Below are positions 1-9,871 of a stretch of 64,000 nt of DNA, one piece after another (the first letter of the stretch is position 1; every line of letters begins with the position of its first letter). The stretch spans positions 248,001-312,000 of the forward strand of contig CAVYWS010000005.1 of the NCBI GenBank assembly GCA_963772265.1. Reading direction: 5' to 3'. The notes beneath the pieces are model-generated. The model was not told the DNA's origin. It saw only the letters and a program-made list of their open reading frames with translations, and made no database searches. Source of the DNA: Mayfieldus sp963772265 (GTDB lineage: Bacteria > Actinomycetota > Thermoleophilia > Solirubrobacterales > 70-9). Made by a program: the position numbers and the translations under genes.

Positions 1-1352
1 AGGCACGCTCTTCTTCTGCGTGCCCGGCGCAACCCGTGACGGCCACGAGTTCGCCCCGGCCGCGGTCGAGGCCGGGGCGGCGGCTCTGGTGGTCGAGCGC
101 GAGCTCGAGCTGCCGGTGCCCCAGGTCAGGGTGGCCGACGCCCGCGCGGCGATGGCGCCGATCGCGGCGCGGTTCTGGGGCGATCCGACGGCCGAGCTGC
201 GGCTCGCCGGGATCACCGGCACCAACGGCAAGACCACGACGGCGTTTCTGCTCCGCGACGTGCTCGAGGCGGCCGGCGTGCAGTGCGGGCTGCTGGGGAC
301 GGTGAAGCAGATCGTCGGCGGGGTCGAGGAGGAGGTCGTCCGCACCACCCCGGAGGCGATCGACCTCAACGCGACCTTCCGCCGCATGCTCGACTCCGGC
401 GACCGGGCCTGCGTGATGGAGGTCTCCTCGCACGCCCTGGCGCTTCACCGCGCCGACTCGCTTCGCTTCGAGACCGCGGTGTTCACCAACCTCAGCCAGG
501 ACCACCTCGACTTCCACGCCGACATGGAGGACTACTTCGCGGCCAAGCGGCTGCTGTTCGAAGCGGGGCCCGGCGCCTCGGTGGTCAACGTCGACGACTC
601 CTACGGCAGGCGCCTGGCGGAGGAGATCGACTGCCTGACCTTCTCGGCCGAGGGGGCGGAGGCCGACTTCCGGGCCACGGGGGTGAGCTCCGACCAGGCG
701 GGCGCGAGCTTCACCGTTCAGGGCCCTGACGGGGAGGTGGACGTGCGAACCGGTCTGCCGGGAGACTTCAACGTCGCCAATGCCCTCGCCGCGATGGCAG
801 CCGCGCACACCCTGGGCGTCGGCTCCGACACAGCGGCGAGCGGCACTGGGGATGGCAGCCGGAGTCCCGGGCCGTTTCGAGCCGATCGACGAGGGCCAGC
901 CGTTCACCGTCCTGGTCGACTACGCGCACACGCCGGAGGCGCTGGAGAACGTCCTGCGAGCCGCGCGCCCGCTGACCGAAGGCCGGCTGATCGTCGTCTT
1001 CGGGGCCGGCGGCGACCGCGACCGCGACAAGCGCCCGCGGATGGGGAAGATCGCGGCCGAGCTCTCCGACCTGGCGATCGTCACCTCCGACAACCCACGC
1101 TCCGAGCGGCCCGAGGCGATCATCGAGGAGATCCTGGCCGGGATCGAGGACCGCGAGGCGGTCGCGGTCGAGGCCGACCGCCGCGCCGCGATCGGCCTGG
1201 CGCTGCGCGAGGCCGGCGCCGGGGACACGGTGATGATCGCCGGCAAGGGCCACGAGCAGGGCCAGGAGTTCGAGGGCGGCCGGAAGATCCCCTTCGACGA
1301 CCGCGAGGTCGCGCGGGAGGGGCTGCGCGCCCTGCGGGCGGAGGCTTCGTGA
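1..1352 (+). CDS. murE: MurE, UDP-MurNAc-tripeptide synthetase (5' end outside window, one frameshift)
   Basis: Cytoplasmic Mur ligase adding the third residue of the peptidoglycan stem peptide. The first 30-40 residues lie upstream; reading begins GTLFFCVPGA. The ATP loop GITGTNGKTTT and the central domain (EVSSHAL, NLSQDHLDFH) are present. The C-terminal domain carries VDYAHTP and TSDNPRSE; DNPR is the signature of meso-diaminopimelate-adding MurE. Reading is continuous to about 830, then moves by +1 near AGCGGCACTGG (830-850), consistent with one extra base, and continues to TGA at 1350-1352. It overlaps murF by 4 nt and is the first gene of a typical dcw cluster. Confidence 0.95.
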
Positions 1353-2717
1353 TCGAGCTCTCCCCGGAGCGGATCGCCGAGGCGGCGGGGGCCGAGATCG
1401 CCGCCCGCGGCGGCGATCGAGGGCCGGCCCGGGCGGTGATCGACTCGCGCGACGTCGGTCCGGGCGATCTGTTCGTGGGGCTGCCGGGGCAGCAGGTTGA
1501 CGGCGGCAGCTTCGCCGCCGCGGCGCTCGAGGCGGGCGCCTGGGGGGTGCTGGTCGCACCCGAGTGGGCCGACGAGCCTGGAGGGCGGCTGGGTGATCGC
1601 GGCGACCGACCCGCTCGTCGGCCTCGGCGGCCTGGCGCGCGAATGGCGGCGCGAGCTCGGCGCCAAGGTGGTCGGGGTGACCGGCTCGGTCGGCAAGACC
1701 TCGGTCAAGGACATCTGCGCGGCGCTGCTGCCGGGCAGCGTCCACGCCAGCCAGGAGAACTACAACACCGAGATCGGGCTGCCGCTGGCCGTGCTCGAGG
1801 CCGCCGCCGGGACCGACGTCCTGGTCCTGGAGATGGCGATGCGGGGGGCGGGCCAGATCGCGCTGCTGGCGGCGATCGCCGAGCCCGACGTCGCGGTGAT
1901 CACCAATGTCGGCCCCGTGCACGTCGAGCTGCTCGGCTCGGTCGAGGCGATCGCCGCCGTCAAGGCCGAGATCCTCGCCCACCTGCCCGGGGACGGGACC
2001 GCCGTCGTGCCGACCGAGGCGGGGGCGCTGGAGCCCCACATGGAGGCAGCGCCGCGGATCATCCGCTTCGGCGAGGGCGGCGACGTGCAGGTCCTCGAGC
2101 GCGAGTCCGGCGAGAGCGGAACCGAGGCTCTGATCCTGACGCCGGACGGCGAGCAGCGCTTCAGCTTCCCGTTCAGCGAGGACTACAACCTGACCAACGC
2201 GCTGGCGGCGATCGCCGCCGGGCTCGCGACCGGTGCCACGCCCGCGCAGATGGCGGAGCGGGCGCCCCATATACGCTTCTCGCGCCTCCGCGGCGAGCGC
2301 GTCGAGCTCGGCGGTGGGGTCGTCCTGGTGAACGACTGCTACAACGCCAACCCGGTGTCGATGAGAGCCGCGCTCGACCACCTCGGCGCGCTGCCGGTCG
2401 ACGGACGCCGCATCGCGGTGCTCGGCGAGATGGCCGAGCTGGGGATCGAGACTCCGACCTACCACCGTGGGATCGGCGCCCATGCCCGCGCCGCCGGAGT
2501 TGACCTTCTGGTCGGGGTGGGGGAGGCGGCGCGCCACTACGAGCCCGATCAGCTCGTCGCCGACCCGAGCGAGGCGGCGGAGCTGCTGGCGCCGCTGCTG
2601 GGCCCCGGCGACGCGGTGCTGGTCAAGGGGTCCCGCTCGGCCGGGCTCGAGCTGGTCGCCGAGACGCTGCCTTCGCTGATCGAGAACGAGGAGCCGGCAC
2701 CGGGGGGCGGCGGCTGA
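1349..2717 (+). CDS. murF: MurF, UDP-MurNAc-tripeptide:D-Ala-D-Ala ligase (one frameshift)
   Basis: Completes the UDP-MurNAc-pentapeptide by adding D-Ala-D-Ala. The GTG start at 1349 overlaps the murE stop (GTGA). The N-terminal domain reads VIELSPERIAEAAGA and DSRDVGPGDLFVGLPG. The frame then moves +1 near 1575-1585 (GACGAGCCTGGAG), probably one extra base. The rest contains the ATP loop VTGSVGKTSVKD, the central EDYNLTNALAAIAAG and the C-terminal NDCYNANPVSM typical of MurF. About 455 residues, normal for the family. The TGA at 2715-2717 overlaps the mraY ATG. Confidence 0.95.
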
Positions 2718-3691
2718 TGGGCGAGGTGCTGATCGCCGGGATGGGGGCGATGTTCATCTGCCTCTTCCTCGGCCCGCGGTTCATCGAGTACCTGCGGCTG
2801 AAGGAGTTCGGCCAGCACATCCGCGAGGAGGGGCCGCAGGAGCACCACGCCAAGGCGGGGACGCCGACGATGGGCGGCCTGATCGTCTTCGCCTCGATCT
2901 GCGTCCCGTTCCTCGTCCTCTCCGACCGCGACGCCCAGAGCATGGCCGTGTTCGGGATCGCGATCGCCTCGGCCGGGCTCGGGTTCGCCGACGACTTCCT
3001 GAAGATCGTCAAGCGCCGCTCGCTCGGGCTCTCGGCGCGCTGGAAGCTGGCGGCGCAGGTGGTGTTCGCGCTGGTGCTCTGGTGGGTGGCGCGCCACTAC
3101 GTCGGGCTGGAGCCGAAGATCTTCTTCCGCATCTCCGACGCCAGCCTCGACATCGGGCCGGTGCTCTACTTCGTCCTCGTCTTCCTCGTCATCGCCGGCG
3201 CCTCGAACGGCGTCAACCTCACCGACGGGCTCGACGGCCTCGCCGCGGGCTCCTGCGCGATCGTCCTGCTCGCCTACACCGCGATCACCTTCATCAGCCA
3301 GGACCAGCAGGACCTGGCGCTGCTCTCGGCCTGCCTGGTCGGCGCCTGCATCGGCTTTCTCTGGTTCAACGCCTTCCCGGCCTCGATCTTCATGGGCGAC
3401 ACCGGCTCGCTCGGGTTAGGCGGGGCGATCGGAGCCTTGGCGGTGATGACCCAGACCGAGGTGCTGCTGATCATCATCGGCGGGATCTTCGTGATCGAGG
3501 CGCTCTCGGTCGCGATCCAGGTCTTCGCCTTCAAGATGTTCCGCCGCCGGGTGCTGCTGATGGCCCCGGTCCACCATCACTTCGAGATGCTGGCCTGGTC
3601 GGAGACCAAGATCATGCTGCGCTTCTGGATCATCGCCGCGGTCTGCTCGGGCATCGGCTTCACGCTCTACCAGCAGTCGATCGGGCGCTAG
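2717..3691 (+). CDS. mraY: MraY, phospho-MurNAc-pentapeptide translocase
   Basis: Integral membrane enzyme transferring phospho-MurNAc-pentapeptide to undecaprenyl phosphate to make lipid I. 324 residues with about ten hydrophobic segments. Family motifs are intact: GTPTMGG near the start, the aspartates of FADDFLK and NLTDGLDGLA, FMGDTGSL, and the C-terminal APVHHHFE. The start ATG overlaps the murF stop (TGATG), so translation is probably coupled. This is one of the few dcw genes here with no frame disruption. A 333-nt non-coding stretch follows. Confidence 0.97.
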   Translation: MGEVLIAGMGAMFICLFLGPRFIEYLRLKEFGQHIREEGPQEHHAKAGTPTMGGLIVFASICVPFLVLSDRDAQSMAVFGIAIASAGLGFADDFLKIVKRRSLGLSARWKLAAQVVFALVLWWVARHYVGLEPKIFFRISDASLDIGPVLYFVLVFLVIAGASNGVNLTDGLDGLAAGSCAIVLLAYTAITFISQDQQDLALLSACLVGACIGFLWFNAFPASIFMGDTGSLGLGGAIGALAVMTQTEVLLIIIGGIFVIEALSVAIQVFAFKMFRRRVLLMAPVHHHFEMLAWSETKIMLRFWIIAAVCSGIGFTLYQQSIGR

Positions 3692-3703
3692 CCGTTCGAC
3701 CCG

Positions 3704-3746
3704 GCCGTCGGGCGATGAACGTCTGGCGGCAGCCGTCGGGCGATGA
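3704..3746 (+). repeat. Short direct repeat, two copies
   Basis: GCCGTCGGGCGATGA occurs at 3704-3718 and again at 3732-3746, a 28-nt period, just after the mraY stop. No gene is evident here. It may be a simple duplication or part of the 3' end of the mraY transcript. Confidence 0.6.
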
Positions 3747-3801
3747 CGCAATGGAGCCCACGTGGCCCAGCCGCTGCGGATTGGGACACCTCCAGAAGCA
3801 A

Positions 3802-3919
3802 CTGGGAGTTTTCGGGAATCTGGTTACTGACGTGAAATTTGCTTGCGTGAGGCGAAACGGAGTTGCCTCTGGAGAAACGGAATTGACTCAGAGGCAAGAA
3901 AGTTTCCGAAAACCCCCAG
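3802..3919. repeat. 118-nt imperfect hairpin element, mraY-murD intergenic
   Basis: The ends CTGGGAGTTTTCGG (3802-3815) and CCGAAAACCCCCAG (3906-3919) pair over 14 positions with one mismatch. Inside are a perfect 9-bp inverted repeat, TTGCCTCTG (3863-3871) and CAGAGGCAA (3889-3897), and a direct repeat of 18 nt with period 20 starting with GAAACGG at 3854 and 3874. The element is visibly less GC-rich than its surroundings. It could be a small palindromic mobile element, a non-coding RNA or a terminator-like structure. No coding potential is convincing on either strand across 3692-4024. Confidence 0.6.
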
Positions 3920-4024
3920 GGTTCCCCAAGACCCACGGGCATGCGTCACCAAAGGCGCGCCCAGGCGGGCCTGACGGCCAGGCCGCCACGCAGGGGGCCT
4001 TGCCCGGCGGGCGAAGATAGGGCC

Positions 4025-5393
4025 GTGAGCCCGCCGCCGCGAAAGCCCCGGCCCCCGCTGCCGGAAGGGCCCTTCCTGGTCGTCGGCCTGGCGCGTTCCG
4101 GGGGCGCGGCGGCACGCCTGCTCGCCGCCCGCGGCGAGCGCGTGCTGGGAATCGATTCCGGGCGTCCGGAGGGCGCCGAGAGGCTTGCCGAGGTGGGCGT
4201 CGAAGTCCTCCTGAATGAGGATGGAAGCGGCCACTTGGACGGCGTGAGGACCGTGGTCAAGAGCCCCGGCGTGCCCAACGAGGCCGCGGTGATCGCCGCG
4301 GCACGCGAGCGCGGGGTCGAGGTGATCGGAGAGCTGGAGCTGGCCTGGCGGGCGATCCCGAACCGCTTCGTCGCGGTCACCGGGACCAACGGCAAGACGA
4401 CGACGACGGAGCTGCTCGGCGAGCTCTACCGGGCGGCGGGGGAGCCGGTCTCGGTGGCCGGCAACGTCGGCACCCCGCTCGCCTCGCTGGTGGGCGAGCT
4501 GGCCGACGCCACCACGGTCGTCTGCGAGTGCTCGAGCTTTCAGCTCGAGGATGCCGACGGCTTCGCGCCCGAGTGCGCGGTCTTCCTCAACCTCGCCCCC
4601 GACCACCTCGACCGCCACCCGACGACCGAGGAGTACCTGGCGGCCAAGCTGCGGATCTTCGCCGGCCAGGGAAACGACGACGTCGCGGTCTTCAACGGCG
4701 ACGACCCGGCCCTCGCCGGCCGTGACCTCGGCGGCTGCGCGCGGCGGGTCCGCTTCTGCAGCGGCGCCGATCCCGACTGCGAGGTCTCGCTGTCGGACGG
4801 GACGATCTTCTACGACGGCGAGCCGCTGATCGAGGCACGCGAACTGCGCCTCGCCGGAACCCACAACCTGCAGAACGCGATGGCCGCGGCCGCCGCCGGC
4901 GCTGGCGATGGGCCTCGACCGCGACGCGGTCCGGGCCGGGCTGCGCTCGTTCGGCGGCCTGCCGCACCGGCTCGAGCCGGTGGCGGAGATCGAGGGCGTC
5001 ACGTTCGTCAACGACTCGAAGGCGACCAACGTCAGCGCCGCCTCGGCGGGGCTTCGGTCGTTCGAGGGCGGCATCCATGCGATCCTCGGCGGCCAGCCGA
5101 AGGGCGAGTCGTTCGAGCCGCTGGCCGACCCCGTCCGCGAGCGCTGCGCGGCGGTCTATCTGATCGGCGAGGCCGCCGAGCAGATCGCCGCGGCCCTCGA
5201 GGTGACCGGCGTCCCGATGCAGCGCTGCCGGGAGCTCGAGGATGCGGTCGCCCGGGCGGCCGCCGCGGCGCAACCGGGCCAGACGGTTCTGCTCTCGCCG
5301 GCCTGCGCGAGCTTTGACGCCTTCCGCGACTACGAGCAGCGCGGCGAGGCCTTCCGGGTCGCGGTCGCCGGCCTCGCGCTGGGGGAGAAGTGA
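4025..5393 (+). CDS. murD: MurD, UDP-MurNAc-L-Ala:D-Glu ligase (one frameshift)
   Basis: Adds D-glutamate to UDP-MurNAc-L-Ala. GTG at 4025 is chosen because the protein then starts VSPPPRKP and soon reaches the N-terminal Rossmann motif FLVVGLARSGGAAARLL. The ATP loop is AVTGTNGKTTTTE; CECSSFQL and LNLAPDHLDRH follow. Reading shifts +1 near 4900 (GCCGCCGGCGCTGG, probably one extra G). The C-terminal domain then reads GGLPHRLEPV, FVNDSKATN and LLSPACASFDAF, all typical. About 455 residues. TGA at 5391-5393 overlaps the ftsW GTG. Confidence 0.94.
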
Positions 5394-6688
5394 GCCGAGC
5401 CGCGACGACCAAGGGCGGGCCGTCGGAGTACTCGATGCTGCTGACGGCGACGCTCTGCCTGCTCGCGTTCGGCGCGGTGATGGTCTTCTCGGCCAGCTCG
5501 ACCACCCAGGTGCTCAACGACGGCGGCCTCTCCAACAGCGCCTTCTATCTGAAGCGGACGGTGATGTTCGGCATCGCCGGGCTGGTGGTGATGCGGCTGA
5601 TGGCGGTGGGCGGGGTGCGGATGCTGCGCAACGCGACCCCGGCGCTGCTCGCCTGCGCCCTGTTCCTGCTCGTCGTCGTGCTCGGGATCGGCAGCAGCGC
5701 CAACGGCGCCACGCGCTGGATCGGCTCCGGGTTCATCCAGGTGCAGCCGTCGGAGCTGGCGAAGCTGGCGATCATCCTCTACGGCGCCTACCTGCTGGCG
5801 GAGAAGCCGAAGCGGTCCCGCAGCATCGAGGGGATGATGCCCTACCTGCTGGTCGTCGGCTTCGCCTGCCTGCTGATCGTGATGGAGCCCGACCTCGGCT
5901 CGGCGATCGTGCTCGTCTTCGCGGTCGCGGCAATGCTGATCGCCGGCGGCGCCCGGCCCCGCGACCTTGCCCTGATCGCGCTTGCGATCGGCACCCTCAC
6001 CCTGCTCGCGGTGATGATCGAGCCCTACCGGATGGCGCGGCTGACCGGATTTCTCCACCCCGGCGCCGATTCGACCGGGGCGGGCTTTCAGGCAGCCCAG
6101 GCCAAGATCGCCCTCGGCTCCGGCGGAATCTTCGGCGTCGGGCTCGGGGACGGGGTCCAGAAGGCCTTCTACCTGCCCGAGGCCCACACCGACATGATCG
6201 CCGCGGTGATCGGCGAGGAGCTCGGGCTGGTCGGGATCGCCGGCCTGATCGGGCTCTACGGCCTGCTCGGCTTCGCCGGCTTTCGGACCGCGCAGCGGGC
6301 CAAGGACCACTACGGAAAGCTGCTCGCCGCCGGGCTGACCTCGCTGCTGATGGTGCAGGCGGTGCTCAACCTGTTCGCGGTGATGGGCCTGGCGCCGTTG
6401 ACCGGGGTCCCGCTTCCCTTCGTCTCCTACGGGAACAGCAGCCTGCTCGTCAGCCTCGCCGCGGTGGGGCTGATCCTCAACGTGGCGCGGGCCAACGAGC
6501 GCGGCGTCGCGGTCGGCAATCCGGCCCGCGGCGCTGGCAGACTGCGGGTCCTGGATGGCGGGCGCTCGAGCTCGCGCGAAAGGAGCGTACGGAGCGGTGC
6601 CAAGGGTCGTGATAGCCGCGGGAGGAACCGCCGGACACGTCGTGCCGGCCATGGCGGTCGCCGCCGAGCTTCGGGCCAGAGGCGCTGA
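5390..6688 (+). CDS. ftsW: FtsW, SEDS-family septal peptidoglycan polymerase
   Basis: SEDS protein polymerising lipid II at the division septum with a partner class B PBP, which is not in this window. 432 residues with about ten membrane segments, an intact reading frame and the signatures QPSELAKLA and PFVSYGNSSLL. GTG 5390 overlaps the murD stop. The last ~65 residues form an Arg/Gly/Ser-rich cytoplasmic tail, and its final 92 nt overlap the proposed murG start. That overlap is long, so the true ftsW end could be nearer if an undetected indel exists. Function is secure from the motifs and from its place between murD and murG. Confidence 0.94.
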   Translation: MSRAATTKGGPSEYSMLLTATLCLLAFGAVMVFSASSTTQVLNDGGLSNSAFYLKRTVMFGIAGLVVMRLMAVGGVRMLRNATPALLACALFLLVVVLGIGSSANGATRWIGSGFIQVQPSELAKLAIILYGAYLLAEKPKRSRSIEGMMPYLLVVGFACLLIVMEPDLGSAIVLVFAVAAMLIAGGARPRDLALIALAIGTLTLLAVMIEPYRMARLTGFLHPGADSTGAGFQAAQAKIALGSGGIFGVGLGDGVQKAFYLPEAHTDMIAAVIGEELGLVGIAGLIGLYGLLGFAGFRTAQRAKDHYGKLLAAGLTSLLMVQAVLNLFAVMGLAPLTGVPLPFVSYGNSSLLVSLAAVGLILNVARANERGVAVGNPARGAGRLRVLDGGRSSSRERSVRSGAKGRDSRGRNRRTRRAGHGGRRRASGQRR

Positions 6689-7670
6689 GGTCTCCTTCCT
6701 CGGCGCCCGTGACCGGGCCGAGGCCGAGCTCGTCCCCGCCGCCGGCTACCCGATCGACCTGCTGGCGGTCCGCGGGCTCGACCGGCGCAATCCGCTGAAG
6801 GCAGCCGCCGCCGCAGCCCGCGCCGCGGCCGCGGTCCCCGCCGCACGAAGGGCGCTGCGCCGCCGCGGCGCCGACGTGTTCATGGGCGGGGGCGGCTACG
6901 TGGTCGGGCCCGCCGGCCTGGCGGCGGTCAGCCTGCGGCTGCCGATCGTGCTGACCGAGGCCGACAGCCACCTCGGCCTCGCCAACCGCCTGCTCGCCGG
7001 CCGCGCCCGCCGCGTCTGCCTCGCCTTTCCGATTCCCGGCCGCGACTCGGACCGTTACCTGGTCACCGGGCGCCCGGTTCCGGCCGAGGTCCTGGGCGCC
7101 GACCGCGCCGCGGCCCGGCAGCGGTTCGGGATCGAACCCTCCCGGCGCTGTCTGCTGGTCGTCGGCGGAAGCCAGGGCGCCCACTCGATAAACGAGGCGG
7201 CCCTCGCCGCCTTCGCGGCCGGCGAGGACCGCGATTTCGACGTCCTGCACGTGGCGGGGCGGCGCGACTACCCGGCCCTGCGCGAGCGCCTCGACGCGTC
7301 CCCCGGCTCGGGCTACACGCTGCTCGAGTACGAGCCCAACCTCGGCGACTGCCTCGCCGCCTGCGACCTGGTGCTGGGGCGCGCCGGCGGCTCGATCTTC
7401 GAGTTCATGGCGGCGGCAAGGCCCGCCGTCCTGGTTCCCTATCCACACGCGACCGCCGACCATCAGGCCTCCAACGCGGCCTGGATGGCCGACAACGGCG
7501 CGGCGGCGGTGCTCGACGACGCCGAGCTGGAGCCGGGGCGGCTGCGCGATGTCGTCGCCGGTCTGCTCGCCGACGAGGAGCGCCTGAAGCAGATGTCGGA
7601 GGCCTCGCGCTCGCTCTCGATGCCCGACGCCGCCCGGCGGATCGCCGACGAGGTCCTGGCCGCGGCATGA
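6597..7670 (+). CDS. murG: MurG, UDP-GlcNAc:lipid I N-acetylglucosaminyltransferase
   Basis: Peripheral membrane GT28 enzyme converting lipid I to lipid II. The N-terminal glycine loop AAGGTAGHVVPAMAVA, GGGGYVVGPA, VVGGSQGA and the donor-site LGRAGGSIFEFMAAA with PHATADHQ are all present. The frame is intact, 357 residues. GTG 6597 is preferred because it puts the loop about eight residues from the start and is preceded by AAAGGAG (6579-6585) and GGAG (6591-6594). An upstream ATG at 6555 is possible. The TGA overlaps the murC ATG. Confidence 0.95.
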   Translation: MPRVVIAAGGTAGHVVPAMAVAAELRARGAEVSFLGARDRAEAELVPAAGYPIDLLAVRGLDRRNPLKAAAAAARAAAAVPAARRALRRRGADVFMGGGGYVVGPAGLAAVSLRLPIVLTEADSHLGLANRLLAGRARRVCLAFPIPGRDSDRYLVTGRPVPAEVLGADRAAARQRFGIEPSRRCLLVVGGSQGAHSINEAALAAFAAGEDRDFDVLHVAGRRDYPALRERLDASPGSGYTLLEYEPNLGDCLAACDLVLGRAGGSIFEFMAAARPAVLVPYPHATADHQASNAAWMADNGAAAVLDDAELEPGRLRDVVAGLLADEERLKQMSEASRSLSMPDAARRIADEVLAAA

Positions 7671-8951
7671 ACCGGGCCCTTCACTTCATCGGGATCGGCG
7701 GGGCCGGGATGAGCGGCCTGGCGCTGGTCTGCAGCCAGCTCGGCGCCGATGTGAGCGGCAGCGACCGCGCCGACTCCTCATATATGCAGCGGCTGCGGGC
7801 GGCGGGACTCGATCCGGCGATCGGCCACGACGCCGCCAACCTCCCGGAGGGCGCCGAGGTCGTCGTCTCGACGGCGATCGGCGACGACAACCCCGAGCTG
7901 GCGCTGGCCCGCGAGCGCGGGCAGCGGGTGATCCACCGCGGCGAGCTGCTGGCCGAGCTCTGCGCCGAGCGGCGGCTGCTGGCGGTCGCCGGGACCCACG
8001 GCAAGACGACGACGACGGCGATGGTCGTCTGGGCCCTGCGGGCGGCGGGGGCCGACCCCGCCTTCTTCCTCGGCGGCGAGCTGCCCGAAGCGGCGCCCGA
8101 CGGCGGCGACGCGAACGCGGCCTGGGGGACGGGGGAGTGGGTCGTCGCCGAGGCCGACGAGAGCGACGGCAGCTTTCTGAACCTGCGTCCCGAGGTGGCC
8201 GCGATCACCAACCTCGAGATGGACCACCACTCGCGCTGGAGCTCGATCGCCGAGCTGCGCGAGGCGTTCGCGGACTTCGCCGCGCGGGGCCTCGGGAGTG
8301 GCCCTCGGGCCGGACGTCGACCTGGGGAGGGACACAGGTGGGCGCCTGCTGCGCTTCGACGAGGGCTCGCCGGGGCCGGCGGAGCTGGCGCTTTCGGTCC
8401 CCGGCCGCCACAACCTGCTCAACGCGCGGGCCGCGCTGGCGACCCTGGAGCTGGCCGGTGCCGAGGTCGGGGCCGCGGCGGCGGCGCTGACCGACTTCCC
8501 GGGCGTCCGCCGCCGGCTCGAGCTGAAGGGCAGCCGCGACGGGGCCCGGATCTATGACGACTACGCCCACCACCCGACCGAGGTCCGGGCCGCCCTGGAG
8601 GCGTTGAGGGGGCTGGGGCCGCGGCGGCTGGTGGCGGTGTTCCAGCCCCACCTCTACTCGCGCACCAAGGCGCTCGCCGAGGAGCTCGGGGCGGCGCTCT
8701 CGCTCGCCGACGAGGTCGGGGTGCTCGACGTCTACCCGGCCCGCGAGCAGCCGGTCGGGGAGCTGGCCGGGGTCAGCGGGCTGCAGGTCGCGCAGGCCGC
8801 CGCCGACCGCTCCGGGGGCCGTCCGGTCTGGTGGCTGGTCGACGCCGATCGCGCCGAGCGGGCGCTGTCACCGCGGCTCGGCGAGGGCGACGTCCTGGTC
8901 ACGATCGGCGCCGGCGACATCTTCCAGCTCGCCGAGCGGCTGGCGGCATGA
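7667..8951 (+). CDS. murC: MurC, UDP-MurNAc:L-alanine ligase (one frameshift, short central domain)
   Basis: First Mur ligase, adding L-Ala to UDP-MurNAc. The N-terminal HFIGIGGAGMSGLA, ATP loop AGTHGKTTTTAM and EADESDGSFL are clear. A +1 shift occurs near 8285-8290 (GCGCGGGGCCTC, one extra G likely), after which VPGRHNLLNARAAL, DDYAHHPTEV and FQPHLYSRT follow. The whole is about 427 residues, some 30-50 short of typical MurC. The missing part lies between EAFADFAAR and the VPGRHN helix, where other MurC proteins have a further strand with an N/D-x-D segment. ATGA overlap with murB. Confidence 0.92.
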
Positions 8952-9871
8952 GTCGCGGGCGGGCCCCCGGCCGGGGTGCAGCGCGACTTCTCGCTCGCCC
9001 GGCTGACCACGGTCAGGACCGGCGGCCCGGCCGACTTCTTCGCCCGCCCGGAGACCGAGGAGGAGCTGGTCGAGCTGCTCGCCTGGGCGCGAGCGCGACG
9101 GGGTCGAGGTAGGAGTGGTGGGCTCCGGCTCGAACCTGCTGGTAGCCGATGAGGGATTTCGCGGACTTGCGATCAAGCTGGCCGGAGGGCTGGCCGAATT
9201 CGAGCGCCAGGATCAGCGCCTGGTTGCGGGAGGAGGCGCGCGTCTGCCGTCTGCGGCGGCCAAGGCGGCATCCTGGGGGCTCTCCGGGCTGGAGTTCGGG
9301 ATCAACATCCCGGGCACGGTCGGCGGAGCCGTGAGGATGAACGCCAACGCCTACGGCGGCGAGCTGGCGAAGGTGCTCGAGTGGGTCGACGTCTGCACCG
9401 CCGCCGGCCGCGACCGCCGCAACCCCGAGCGAGCTCGGCTTCGCCTACCGCAGCTCCAACCTCGGCGACGGCGAGGTGGTCTCGCGGCGCCAGCTTCAGC
9501 CTCTCGCCCGCCGACGCAGCCGAGGTCAAGGAGACGATGGGCGCGATGCGCGGCAGGCGGCGCGAGGCGCAGCCCTCCGGGATCAAGACCTTCGGCTCGA
9601 CCTTCAAGAATCCCGAGGGGGCCGACGGGCGAACCGCCGGCCAGCTGCTCGAGGCGGCGGGCTGCCAGGGGCCTGCAGCGCGGCGGGGCCCGCTTCGCCG
9701 CCAAGCACGCCAACTTCGTCGAGAACACCGGCGAGGCGACGACCGCCGACGTCCTCGAGCTGATGGCCGAGGGCCGGCGCCGGGTCCACGAACGTTTCGG
9801 GGTGACCCTCGAGCCCGAGGTGCAGGTGCTGGGCGAGGTCGCGCTGGCCGCAGGGGTGGGAGCTGGGATGA
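8948..9871 (+). CDS. murB: MurB, UDP-N-acetylenolpyruvoylglucosamine reductase (about six frameshifts)
   Basis: FAD enzyme reducing UDP-GlcNAc-enolpyruvate to UDP-MurNAc. Joined across frames, the protein shows FSLARLTTVRTGGPADFF, VVGSGSNLLVADEGF, LEFGINIPGTVGGAVRMNA, GFAYRSSNL, SGIKTFGSTFKNPEG and KHANFVENTGEATTADV, all MurB signatures. Frame changes fall near 8970, 9090, 9425, 9485, 9668 and 9855. Most are one surplus G or C, for example CAGGGGCCTGC where CAGGGCCTGC restores the frame. The inferred end AGWELG followed by TGA at 9869-9871 overlaps the ftsQ ATG. A gene damaged this often in an essential pathway points to sequence error rather than decay. Confidence 0.88.

Noticed and set aside
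768..2537. Long open frame (589 codons) on the minus strand across murE and murF
   Set aside because: A shadow of GC-rich coding sequence: low-complexity Arg/Gly/Asp composition, no motif, and it lies antisense to two clear Mur ligases. Many similar long antisense frames in the window were dropped for the same reason.
3854..3891. CRISPR-like repeat
   Set aside because: Only two imperfect 18-nt copies with a 20-nt period, no spacers of uniform length and no cas genes.
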